64,000 nt of DNA from Oscillibacter sp. (GTDB lineage: Bacteria; Bacillota; Clostridia; Oscillospirales; Oscillospiraceae): assembly GCA_017446225.1 (NCBI GenBank), contig JAFSRH010000016.1, positions 1-64,000 on the forward strand. The letters run 5' to 3'. Under the pieces are notes generated by a model. That model saw nothing but the letters and a program-made list of their open reading frames with translations. It did not search any database and was not told where the DNA came from. The stretch's first letter is position 1, and every line of letters starts with the position of its first letter. Shown piece after piece: positions 44,028 to 52,103 of the stretch. The position numbers were made by a program, and so were the translations under genes.

Positions 44028-46313
44028 TTATTGCGGGGAGGAAAATTCCGGGTTTTCCGGTTCTTCCCCGTTCGTCTGTATGGGCGCCTCGTACGCGGCG
44101 CGGAGCGTGCCGCCCGTCTCCACCAAGTGCCGGTACAGAAACGTCACAATCTGCGCGCGCGTACAGGTCCGTTCCGGTTCAAAGGTAGTCGGCGTGGTCC
44201 CGCCGGTGATTCCCCGCGACACGCCCCACGCGACCGCCGCCGCGTAGTCCGTCCACTCCGGCACGTCCGCGAACGGATTGCGGCTCCCGGCCGGCGCGCC
44301 CGCCAGTTTCCAGAAATATACCATTACGGCGGCGCGCGTACAAGGGGTGTCCGGCTCGAAAAGGGGGCCGTCCACAAGGCCCCGTTCCGCCGCCCAGAGG
44401 GCCGGACGGTAGTAGTACACTTCCGGGGAGACGTCCGGGAAAGGATTTCCGCCCCGGATTTCCGGTTCCCCGGCCGCACGGTACAGAAACGTCAGAATCT
44501 GCGCGCGCGTACAGGTTTCGTGCGGGTTGAACGTGGTCCGGGTCATGCCGTTGGTCACGCCCTGCGACACGGCCCATGATACCGGCTGGTCGTAGTACGT
44601 CCCCGGCTCCACATCGTCAAAGCGCACGGCCTCATAGACGGCGGAGAGGTAGAGCGGCTCCGGCGGCATTAGGAACGTAGCCGAAGCGGAAGAGACGCTC
44701 CCCTGCGTAAACGTCAGGCCCGAAGCCCCGCCCCAGCTCAGGAAACGTTGTCCCATGGGCGCGGGATTGGCCGTCACGCTGACAGCGATTCCCGCGGGAG
44801 CTTCCGAGAAGTTCGACTGCCCTTCCGTAACCGCGATGGGATACGTAACGGACCAGTCGGCGTTCTCAGGTTCCGTGACGGGTTCGGTGACAGGTTCGGC
44901 GGCGGGTTCGGTACTGTCCCCGTGGTCGGGCGGCGGGGCGGCGTAATCCGCTTCCGTGAGAAACAGAATTTCCTCCGCCTCATAGACGTTTTCCAGATTG
45001 TTGTAACGCAACGCCACTTCTCCGTTACGCGCGAAAGCATAGGAATGTTTCCCGCCCTGCGATGTCTGGGAATAGGGGGCCTTGAAAAAGAGCCAGTCAC
45101 GGGAGAAGCCTTCCACGTCACAGTTTGTCAAATCGACCAGCCAGTAGCGTCCGTTGATCCGGACGTGGTTCCACATATGCGGACCCGGTTTGCCGGAACG
45201 GTCTATCAAGTCGCCCGTGATGATGTAGGAGGCCACGTCCCCGGAGAAGTCCGACAGGTCGCAGAGATATTGAAACGCCTTTGCGTAGCCCTCGCAGACC
45301 ACATTCGTGGACGCGTCCCCGTCAAAGACGCGGATTAACTGCCACGGGCCGTTTCCGTAGGACTCGGAACCCTGTTTCGCCGCCTCGTGGTCATAGGAAA
45401 CCGCGTCGCAGACGGCGTCACGGTAGGCGGCGAGTTTCTCGAAGTCGGAACGGTTTTTGTTGGCGTCCACGATTTTTTTGGCGTTGGCGGCAATGGCCGT
45501 GGCCTTTTTGGCAAGGCCCGTGTCGATTTTGTAATTATAGTAACTGTCATTGTCCGCGCTCTTGGCGTAGTTTTCGGCCACCATCATTTCCACGTCCAAA
45601 TAGGCGTCATTGGAAAACAGAAAGCCTTTGGCGTCATTGTAGCGTACGGACCAGTGATAAGTCCAGTGCGCGGCGGCGCTGTTCTCGCCCTCGTAGGACT
45701 TGGCGAACCAGTAGAGTTCAAACGGGCAATCTACAAGGAGCTTGTCCATAATGGAGGCGCTGGACTTCTGCCGGTCGTGTCCAATGGCACGGTAGAGCGG
45801 ACCCCAGAGGGCGTTCCACGTGGCGTCCGTCAACTGCCCGGAAGCGTCCTTTTCGACCGTGATTCCCAGTTCGGCCGCGGTCCACGATTTGCCGTTGAGG
45901 CCCAAATCATCGGCCGTAAAGCGGAAAATCGTAGACTCCCGGCTTCCCGCCGCGACTTTCCGGATGTCCTCTTTCAAGAGGTCGTATAACTTCCGGTCGA
46001 ACCCTTGCAGATGTTTTCCGGCGGCAACGGACGCGTATTGCTCCGCTTCCGCCGCGCGCGTGCCGCGTCCCAGCGCCGTCAGGTAGCCGTAAAAGCGCGC
46101 GTTGTTGCTCTCGGACACGGCCCCGGTCTTTGGCGCGGTCAGTGGGGCGGAAAGGCCTGTTTCCGCCGTAAGCGCGGCGGCCCGGACAGGTTCCGCCAGC
46201 GCGGGGAGCGTCAACAGGGAAATCAGCAGACAAAGAACCCCGAAAAGCCGATTCCGCCGTTGGCGGCGGGAAAGAAAGCCTTCCCCAGCACTTTGCAAGC
46301 TGAAATATGTCAC
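44028..46313 (-). CDS. Exported transglutaminase-like protein with three SLH domains
   Basis: A 761-residue surface protein with an N-terminal hydrophobic export segment ([18 protein letters not shown]). A long helical region precedes a transglutaminase/cysteine-protease fold: Cys in [17 protein letters not shown], His in [16 protein letters not shown] and the following Asp. A Pro/Glu/Thr linker ([15 protein letters not shown]) and a small beta domain lead to three SLH repeats ([60 protein letters not shown]) that would anchor it to the wall. No ATG suits the start; GTG 46313 overlaps the ribH stop as GTGA and has GGGGGA upstream. TTG 46295 is an alternative. Confidence 0.85.
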   Translation of the reverse strand: MTYFSLQSAGEGFLSRRQRRNRLFGVLCLLISLLTLPALAEPVRAAALTAETGLSAPLTAPKTGAVSESNNARFYGYLTALGRGTRAAEAEQYASVAAGKHLQGFDRKLYDLLKEDIRKVAAGSRESTIFRFTADDLGLNGKSWTAAELGITVEKDASGQLTDATWNALWGPLYRAIGHDRQKSSASIMDKLLVDCPFELYWFAKSYEGENSAAAHWTYHWSVRYNDAKGFLFSNDAYLDVEMMVAENYAKSADNDSYYNYKIDTGLAKKATAIAANAKKIVDANKNRSDFEKLAAYRDAVCDAVSYDHEAAKQGSESYGNGPWQLIRVFDGDASTNVVCEGYAKAFQYLCDLSDFSGDVASYIITGDLIDRSGKPGPHMWNHVRINGRYWLVDLTNCDVEGFSRDWLFFKAPYSQTSQGGKHSYAFARNGEVALRYNNLENVYEAEEILFLTEADYAAPPPDHGDSTEPAAEPVTEPVTEPENADWSVTYPIAVTEGQSNFSEAPAGIAVSVTANPAPMGQRFLSWGGASGLTFTQGSVSSASATFLMPPEPLYLSAVYEAVRFDDVEPGTYYDQPVSWAVSQGVTNGMTRTTFNPHETCTRAQILTFLYRAAGEPEIRGGNPFPDVSPEVYYYRPALWAAERGLVDGPLFEPDTPCTRAAVMVYFWKLAGAPAGSRNPFADVPEWTDYAAAVAWGVSRGITGGTTPTTFEPERTCTRAQIVTFLYRHLVETGGTLRAAYEAPIQTNGEEPENPEFSSPQ

Positions 46314-46783
46314 CGCGCATCCCCCATGACCCGGCCCAGATTGACCATCTCAATGGCCCCTACGGCGCAGTCAACGCCTTTATTACCGGCCTTGGTTCCG
46401 GCGCGTTCAATGGCCTGTTCGATATTGTCCGTGGTCAGCACGCCGAACATCACCGGAACGCCGGTCTGTAAGGACGCCGCCGCGATTCCCTTCGACACCT
46501 CCGCGCACACGTACTGATAATGGTCCGTGGCCCCCCGAATCACCGCGCCCAAGGCAATGACGGCGTCATAGTTCCCGCTCTTGGCCATCCGCGCGGCGAC
46601 CAGCGGAATTTCAAACGCCCCCGGCACCCACGCTACGGAGATATCATCGGCCGACACGCCGTGCCGGAGCAGACTGTCCTCACAGCCGCCGAGCAGTTTC
46701 GAGACAATGAACTCGTTGAACCGTGCCGCCACAATGCCGATCCGGATACCTTCCCCGTTTAACTTGCCCTCATAGACTTTCAT
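46310..46783 (-). CDS. ribH: 6,7-dimethyl-8-ribityllumazine synthase
   Basis: A 157-residue lumazine synthase, condensing the pyrimidine intermediate with dihydroxybutanone phosphate. Landmarks are [48 protein letters not shown] and [19 protein letters not shown] 46783 follows AAGGAGGG; the long frame to 46909 runs into ribBA and is rejected. It is the fourth rib gene of the operon, and its stop overlaps the start of the transglutaminase gene. Confidence 0.95.
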   Translation of the reverse strand: MKVYEGKLNGEGIRIGIVAARFNEFIVSKLLGGCEDSLLRHGVSADDISVAWVPGAFEIPLVAARMAKSGNYDAVIALGAVIRGATDHYQYVCAEVSKGIAAASLQTGVPVMFGVLTTDNIEQAIERAGTKAGNKGVDCAVGAIEMVNLGRVMGDAR

Positions 46784-46811
46784 CGTGCGTTCCCTCCTTG
46801 TCGAAAAACGG

Positions 46812-48011
46812 TCAGTAGTTGAGAAAATGGCCCATACGCTTCTGTTTCGTGCGCAGATAAAACAGGTCATCGGGCGTGGCCTCCATCTGAATCGGGACGC
46901 GTTCCACAATCGAGAGGCCGAAATCGGAGAGCTGATACACTTTGTCCGGGTTGTTCGTCAACAGACGCATGGTCCGGACGCCCAAATCCCGGAGAATTTG
47001 CGCCCCAATATAATACTCCCGCAAATCGGCCTTGAATCCCAACGCCAAATTCGCTTCGAGCGTGTCAAGGCCTTCGTCTTGCAGGGCGTAGGCGCGCAGT
47101 TTGTTCAGCAGTCCGATTCCGCGCCCCTCCTGACGCATATACAGCAGTACGCCGCGCCCCTCCTGTTCGATTTGCGTCAGCGCAGACGCCAGTTGCTGGC
47201 CGCAGTCACAGCGCAGGGACCCGAACGTGTCGCCGGTGAGACACTCGGAGTGTACCCGGCAAAGCACGTTGGTTCCGTCCCCGATATCGCCCTTGACCAG
47301 CGCAACATGATGTTCCCCGTTCAACAGGTTCCGGTAGCCGTACGCCTGAAAATCGCCGTACTTGGTGGGCAGACGCGTCAAGGCGACCTGTTCGACCAGT
47401 TTTTCGTGCCGTTTGCGGTAGTTCTGCAAGTCCCGGATGGTGACAAACACCAAGCCCCATTCTTGCGCCTTCTGTTGCAGTTCCTCCGTACGCATCATGG
47501 TTCCATCGTCCCGCATGACCTCACAGCACAGTCCGCACGTTTTCAGGCCCGCTAAACGGAGCAAATCCACGGTAGCTTCCGTGTGTCCGTTGCGCTCCAA
47601 GACTCCGTGGGGTTTGGCCAGCAGGGGGAACATATGGCCCGGGCGGCGGAAGTCGGACGGCTTCGCGTCCTCGTCCACGCACTTCATCGCCGTAACGGAA
47701 CGTTCCGCCGCGGAAATGCCCGTGGTGGTGGAAATGTGGTCCACCGACACCGTAAAGGCGGTTTCGTGGTTGTCGGTGTTGTGGGAGACCATCTGCGGGA
47801 ACTGGAGTTTCCGTACGTACTCCTCGGACATGGGCATACAGATCAGGCCTTTGGCGTGGACGGCCATAAAGTTGACGTTTTCGAGGGTGGCGAACTGGGC
47901 CGCGCAGATTAAATCGCCCTCATTTTCGCGGTCTTGGTCGTCAGAGACGAGAATCAGTTTCCCCGCCCGGAGCGCGTCCAGCGCCTCCTCAATGGTGTTG
48001 TAATGAAACAT
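46812..48011 (-). CDS. ribBA: Bifunctional 3,4-dihydroxy-2-butanone-4-phosphate synthase / GTP cyclohydrolase II
   Basis: A 399-residue fusion. The N-terminal half (about 1-200) is RibB with [16 protein letters not shown] and [13 protein letters not shown]. The C-terminal half is RibA with the zinc and substrate motif [36 protein letters not shown] and [12 protein letters not shown]. It supplies both precursors of the riboflavin pathway. It lies between ribE and ribH on the minus strand; AAGGAG precedes ATG 48011. Confidence 0.96.
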   Translation of the reverse strand: MFHYNTIEEALDALRAGKLILVSDDQDRENEGDLICAAQFATLENVNFMAVHAKGLICMPMSEEYVRKLQFPQMVSHNTDNHETAFTVSVDHISTTTGISAAERSVTAMKCVDEDAKPSDFRRPGHMFPLLAKPHGVLERNGHTEATVDLLRLAGLKTCGLCCEVMRDDGTMMRTEELQQKAQEWGLVFVTIRDLQNYRKRHEKLVEQVALTRLPTKYGDFQAYGYRNLLNGEHHVALVKGDIGDGTNVLCRVHSECLTGDTFGSLRCDCGQQLASALTQIEQEGRGVLLYMRQEGRGIGLLNKLRAYALQDEGLDTLEANLALGFKADLREYYIGAQILRDLGVRTMRLLTNNPDKVYQLSDFGLSIVERVPIQMEATPDDLFYLRTKQKRMGHFLNY

Positions 48012-48035
48012 GGTCCTTTAAACTCCTTGCTGTTG

Positions 48036-48674
48036 TCAAAATCCGTTCCGCCGGAGAAACTCGCGGGTTATCGAGCCTTGAGCCGGTCCGGAGCGGAGCA
48101 GGGATTCCACGTACTTTCCGACAATGTCCGTCTCAAGATTGATTCCGCTTCCCACGCGGCGCGTACCCAAGGCCGTGACGCTGAGCGTATGCGGAATGAC
48201 CGACACGGAAAAGCCGCGCGTATCCGTGGCCGCGACCGTCAGACTGATTCCGTCCATGGCCACGGACCCCTTTTCCACGATATAACGCCGCAGTTCGGGC
48301 GGGACTTCCACCGTATACCATACGGCGTTATCGTCCCGGCGTATGGCCGTCACGCGGCCCACGCCGTCAATGTGTCCGGAGACGATATGCCCGCCGAAAC
48401 GTCCATCGGCGGGCATGGCCCGCTCAAGATTGACTACGTCCCCGGCGGACAGTCCGCCCAGCGTGGAACGGTCCAAGGTTTCGTGCATGACGTCCGCGGT
48501 AAATCCGCCGCCGTCCACGGCGGTGGCCGTCAGGCAGACGCCGTTTACCGCCACGCTGTCACCGGTTTTCAGGTCGGAGAGAATTTCCGCCGCGGCAATG
48601 GACAGTACGGACGAATGCCGTCCGCGCGTCACGGTCCGTACGTGCCCGGTCTCCTCAATGATTCCCGTAAACAT
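48036..48674 (-). CDS. ribE: Riboflavin synthase, alpha subunit
   Basis: A 212-residue trimeric riboflavin synthase that dismutates two lumazines. It has the two expected lumazine-binding repeats: the first starts MFTGIIEETGHV with SVAVNGVCLTA, and the second contains GGHIVSGHIDGVG, VAMDGISLTV and LETDIVGKYVE. It follows ribD by a few bases on the minus strand. Confidence 0.95.
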   Translation of the reverse strand: MFTGIIEETGHVRTVTRGRHSSVLSIAAAEILSDLKTGDSVAVNGVCLTATAVDGGGFTADVMHETLDRSTLGGLSAGDVVNLERAMPADGRFGGHIVSGHIDGVGRVTAIRRDDNAVWYTVEVPPELRRYIVEKGSVAMDGISLTVAATDTRGFSVSVIPHTLSVTALGTRRVGSGINLETDIVGKYVESLLRSGPAQGSITREFLRRNGF

Positions 48675-48677
48675 GGC

Positions 48678-49802
48678 TCATCCCTCCGCTATGACGCCTT
48701 CCAAGAGAAAATCGCCGTCCAGCGGGGTAAGCGTCACGTCCCGAAGGGAAAAGGCGCCGTCCGGCGTCTCAACGCCCTCCCCGGCCACGGGCGACTTTGC
48801 CGCCGCGCCGCCGAAGAGTTTCGGCGCAATGTAGGCCTGCACACGTTGGACCAGTCCGGCGCGCAACAGGGACCAGTTCAGGGACGCGCCGCCCTCGGCA
48901 ATCACGCTGTCAAGTTTTTCCGCGCCGATCCGGTCCATGAGCGCGCACAGGTCCACGCGTCCGCCGTCATCGGCAAGTTCCCAGACTTCACAGCCCAGCG
49001 ACTCTAACGCCGCCCTGCGTTCGGGGTCCGGCCGCGCCGCCGCGAAAATTGTGCGCGTTTCCCGCGCCGTGCGGACGAGCTGACTTTCCGGCACAGTCCT
49101 TAAGGCGCTGTCACAGACAATCCGGACGGGGTTCCGGCCGTTCTCCAAACGGCACGTCAGAAGCGGGTCGTCCGCGGCGACCGTCCCCGCGCCGACAAGG
49201 ACCGCCGCGTAACGGTTGCGGTCCTCGTGCACGCGTTTCCGCGCCGCCTCGCCGGTAATCCAGCGGGAGGCCCCGGTACGCGTGGCTATTTTCCCGTCCA
49301 GCGTCATGGCGTACTTGAGGATGACGTACGGGCGGCCCGTACGGATGTAGTGGAAGAACACGGGATTGAGCGCATCGCATTCTTCCCGCATGAATCCCGT
49401 TTCCACCCGGACGCCGTTGTCCCGCAGAATCCGGACGCCCTGTCCGGCGACAAGCGGGTTGGGGTCATCGGAGCCAATGACTACGCGCCGGATCCCCGCC
49501 TGTAGGATCGCGTCCGTACACGGCGGCTGGTTGCCGTGGTGACAGCACGGTTCCAGCGTGACGTACAAAGTCGCGCCCTCTGTGGGGTCGGTGCAGTTTC
49601 CCAGCGCGGCGCGTTCGGCGTGCAAGTCGCCGTAACGGGCGTGGTAGCCTACGCCCAGAATCCGGTCATCCTTGACAATCACGGCCCCGACCACGGGGTT
49701 GGGATTCGTGCGGCCCCGCCCGTGCTCGGCCAGTTTGACGGCAAGACGCATATAACTGCGGTCCTGCGCTTCCCGCAACGCGTTCTGTTCCGTTTCCGCC
49801 AT
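48678..49802 (-). CDS. ribD: Bifunctional diaminohydroxyphosphoribosylaminopyrimidine deaminase / 5-amino-6-(5-phosphoribosylamino)uracil reductase
   Basis: A 374-residue two-domain enzyme. The N-terminal deaminase has HAERAALGNC and the zinc motif TLEPCCHHGNQPPCTDAI. The C-terminal reductase has YVILKYAMTLDGKIATRTG, SRWITGEAAR and VIAEGGASLNWSLL. ATG 49802 lies seven bases after GGAGG; the frame continues upstream into the riboswitch, which is not translated. It is the first gene of the rib operon. Confidence 0.96.
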   Translation of the reverse strand: MAETEQNALREAQDRSYMRLAVKLAEHGRGRTNPNPVVGAVIVKDDRILGVGYHARYGDLHAERAALGNCTDPTEGATLYVTLEPCCHHGNQPPCTDAILQAGIRRVVIGSDDPNPLVAGQGVRILRDNGVRVETGFMREECDALNPVFFHYIRTGRPYVILKYAMTLDGKIATRTGASRWITGEAARKRVHEDRNRYAAVLVGAGTVAADDPLLTCRLENGRNPVRIVCDSALRTVPESQLVRTARETRTIFAAARPDPERRAALESLGCEVWELADDGGRVDLCALMDRIGAEKLDSVIAEGGASLNWSLLRAGLVQRVQAYIAPKLFGGAAAKSPVAGEGVETPDGAFSLRDVTLTPLDGDFLLEGVIAEG

Positions 49803-49820
49803 ATTGACTCCCTCCAAATC

Positions 49821-49848
49821 AAAAAGCCCCGAACGCTTGTTCAGGGCT
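49821..49848 (-). terminator. Riboswitch expression-platform terminator
   Basis: AGCCCTGAA and TTCGGGGCT on the minus strand (49848-49840 and 49833-49825) form a stem followed by TTTTT (49825-49821). It sits between the FMN aptamer and ribD, so FMN binding would favour this terminator. Confidence 0.85.
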
Positions 49849-49882
49849 GACGCTTCCAATACCGGGACCCCCGGCCTGTGCA

Positions 49883-49993
49883 AATCTTCTTTCTTCCGGA
49901 CTGTGACGGTCGGTCCCGGAATTCCACCGGGTCATGCCTGACGGCTCGCGGACTTTTACCGCCGGTGGGGAATTGCGCCCCGCCCTGAAGATT
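49883..49993 (-). ncRNA. FMN riboswitch (RFN element)
   Basis: The minus-strand RNA contains the RFN core almost intact: ATCTTCAGGGCGGGGCG, AATTCCCCACCGGCGGTA, GTCCGCGA, GGTGGAATTCCGG, GACCGACCGTCACAGTCCGG and the closing AAGAAAGAAGAT, which pairs with the first segment. It precedes ribD and is followed by an intrinsic terminator, so excess FMN should stop transcription of ribD-ribE-ribBA-ribH. Confidence 0.95.
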
Positions 49994-50015
49994 CCTGCTG
50001 ATTCAATTCCCGCTC

Positions 50016-50044
50016 AGTATACTATAGCCGTTCCGGCTTGTCAA
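50016..50044 (-). promoter_or_regulatory. Promoter of the riboflavin operon
   Basis: On the minus strand TTGACA (50044-50039) and TATACT (50021-50016) with a 17-base spacer. The -35 box lies within the last codons of tsaD. Confidence 0.8.
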
Positions 50045-51068
50045 CAGATTTTTCCGGCGGGTCGGCGGCAATGTCCCGGGTGGCGTAGGCGTTCAGGCGC
50101 ATATCGGCCGTGTGTCCGGCCAGATACTCGTAATACGCCTGCGCCCCGATCATGGCGGCGTTGTCGCCGCACAGGCTCAGCGGCGGAAGGTAGAGCCGGA
50201 TTCCGGCGCGGTCACAGGCTTCCAGCAAGTCGCGCCGTATGAACGCGTTCGCGGCCACGCCCCCGGCCGCGCACAGCGTACGGCGTCCGGAACGCCGGGC
50301 GGCCTCCATTGCGCGGGGAACCAGCGTCTGACTGACGGCGGCGATAAAGTCCCGGGCCAGCGCGGCGCGGTCGAGCGGTTCCCCGGTCTGTTCGGCGTGA
50401 TGGGCCAGATTGACGACCGCCGTTTTCAGTCCGGAAAAGCTCATGTCCAGCGGCGCGCCGTCCACATGGGCGGCCGGGAGCTTGTAGACGCCCCCGGACG
50501 AACCCCGCGCCAATTCTTCGATCGGCTTCCCGCCGGGGTAGGGCAGTCCAAGGACCCGCGCCGCCTTGTCGAAACACTCTCCGGCGGCATCGTCGCGCGT
50601 GGACCCTAAAACCGTCATACGGGTGTAGTCCCGCACATCGACCAACAGCGTATTCCCGCCGGAGACCGCCAGCGACAGAAACGGCGGTTCGAGTTCCGGG
50701 AACGCCAGATAATTCGCGGCGATATGCCCCCGGATATGGTGGACGGGTATCAGCGGGACGCCCAGCGCCAGCGCCATGGACTTCGCGAAACTGACGCCTA
50801 CCAGCAACGCGCCAATCAGCCCCGGCGCGTACGTGACCGCCACGGCGTCAATATCGGACCTTGCGCAGCGGGCGTCAGACAGGGCGCGGGCGGTCAGGGC
50901 CGTGATGGCCTCGGTGTGGGCGCGGGAGGCGATTTCCGGCACGACCCCGCCGTAGAGCGCGTGTACGGGCACCTGTGACGCCACGGCGTCGGACAGCACG
51001 CGCCGTCCGTCCTCCGTGACCGCGACCGCCGTTTCGTCACAGGATGTCTCAAAGGACAGTATTTTCAT
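50022..51068 (-). CDS. tsaD: tRNA N6-adenosine threonylcarbamoyltransferase
   Basis: A 348-residue TsaD (Gcp/Kae1), transferring threonylcarbamoyl to A37 of ANN-decoding tRNAs. It begins ILSFETSCDETAVAV, has the metal motif PVHHIRGHIAAN, SLAVSGGNTLLVDV, the GECFDKAARVLGLPYPGG signature, MSFSGLKTAV and a C-terminal DNAAMIGAQAYYEY. ATG 51068 overlaps the upstream GNAT stop as TGATG. The related rimI is in the same operon. Confidence 0.96.
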   Translation of the reverse strand: MKILSFETSCDETAVAVTEDGRRVLSDAVASQVPVHALYGGVVPEIASRAHTEAITALTARALSDARCARSDIDAVAVTYAPGLIGALLVGVSFAKSMALALGVPLIPVHHIRGHIAANYLAFPELEPPFLSLAVSGGNTLLVDVRDYTRMTVLGSTRDDAAGECFDKAARVLGLPYPGGKPIEELARGSSGGVYKLPAAHVDGAPLDMSFSGLKTAVVNLAHHAEQTGEPLDRAALARDFIAAVSQTLVPRAMEAARRSGRRTLCAAGGVAANAFIRRDLLEACDRAGIRLYLPPLSLCGDNAAMIGAQAYYEYLAGHTADMRLNAYATRDIAADPPEKSVDKPERL

Positions 51069-51646
51069 CAGACGGCCTCCCTGCGCGTCCCGCGCCGGAT
51101 TTGAACGTAACGTTCGTACTTGTCGGGCGGGAACGCGCTCCGGTAAATTGCGGCGTACTCGCGTTCAATCTCCGCGTCCGGCCGCGGACCGTTGGCCCAG
51201 TAGAGAATTTGATAGCGTACGCCGAAAACTTCCGCCTCCACGTCCGCCCACGCCGCGCCGTTGCGCCGGTAGAACGCCAGACGCCGCGCCGCCATATCGG
51301 GGTCGGGCGCGTGTTCGGGGATTTCCGTCTCCCCGACAATCACGCTGTCCGGGAAGCGCGTCCGCATGGCCCGGAGAAGTCCCGCGCCGAATCCGGCGTT
51401 ACGCCGCGAACGCGTCACGCAGAGATAGTCCAGCAACATCCAGCCCGGACGCCCGCGCCACAGAAAACACTCTCCCACAATCTTCCCTTCCTCGTACAGA
51501 CACAGCGGATCGTACATCCCGCGCCGGGTCATTCGTACAATATGCCGAAGCGGTTTCAACTCCATCGGCGGGAACGCTTCGGAAAGGTCCCGTTCATAGC
51601 TCATACGGAGTTCCTCCGCGGTGGGTAGTTTCAATTCAAGTTTCAT
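51068..51646 (-). CDS. GNAT family N-acetyltransferase
   Basis: A 192-residue acetyltransferase. It contains a GNAT core with IVGECFLWR, LLDYLCVTRSRRNAGFGAGLLRAM (acetyl-CoA loop RRNAGFG) and RLAFYRRNGA. The long C-terminal part (EVFGVRYQILYWANGPRPDAEI) suggests a small-molecule or peptide substrate, not ribosomal protein S18. ATG 51646 follows AAGGACG; TTG 51652 is less likely. It is sandwiched between rimI and tsaD, sharing overlaps with both neighbours. The substrate is unknown. Confidence 0.8.
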   Translation of the reverse strand: MKLELKLPTAEELRMSYERDLSEAFPPMELKPLRHIVRMTRRGMYDPLCLYEEGKIVGECFLWRGRPGWMLLDYLCVTRSRRNAGFGAGLLRAMRTRFPDSVIVGETEIPEHAPDPDMAARRLAFYRRNGAAWADVEAEVFGVRYQILYWANGPRPDAEIEREYAAIYRSAFPPDKYERYVQIRRGTRREAV

Positions 51647-52103
51647 ACTCAAACGTCCTTGTCATAATCAGCGCGTCCTCCTCTGGGCGCTCGTAATACT
51701 TTTTCCGGCGTCCGACCGCGCGGAAGCCGCGGCTCCCGTACAGCGCAATGGCCGCGTAATTCGAGGCCCGGACTTCCAGCGTCAGGAACGCCAGACGGTT
51801 GGCCCGCGCAAAGTCCAAAAACACCTGTAACAGCCGCGCGGCCACGCCCCGCCGCCGGCAGTCCGGCCGCACGGCGATGTTGTCAATGGACCCTTCGTCC
51901 AATATGACCGTCAGTCCGGCGTAACCGGCCACGCGTCCGCCTTCGTCCAGTGCGACCAGATAGGCGGACAGGTCATTTTTCAGCGTTTCGGCGAACAGGT
52001 TTCGTGACCACGGATCCGGAAAACATACCCGTTCGAGCGCCGCCACTTCGTCCAGATGTTCCGCCGTCATGGGTTCCACGCGGACCCTCATTGGTTCCGA
52101 CAT
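51636..52103 (-). CDS. rimI: Ribosomal protein S18-alanine N-acetyltransferase
   Basis: A 155-residue GNAT enzyme with RimI hallmarks: LERVCFPDPWSRNLFAE, GYAGLTVILDEGSIDNIAVRPDCRRRGVAARLL (acetyl-CoA site), LEVRASNYAAIALYGSRGFRAVGRRKKYYERPEEDALIM. It acetylates the N-terminus of S18. ATG 52103 lies nine bases after AAGGAGG and overlaps the polA stop as TGATG. Its grouping with tsaD is common in Firmicutes. Confidence 0.92.
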   Translation of the reverse strand: MSEPMRVRVEPMTAEHLDEVAALERVCFPDPWSRNLFAETLKNDLSAYLVALDEGGRVAGYAGLTVILDEGSIDNIAVRPDCRRRGVAARLLQVFLDFARANRLAFLTLEVRASNYAAIALYGSRGFRAVGRRKKYYERPEEDALIMTRTFEYET

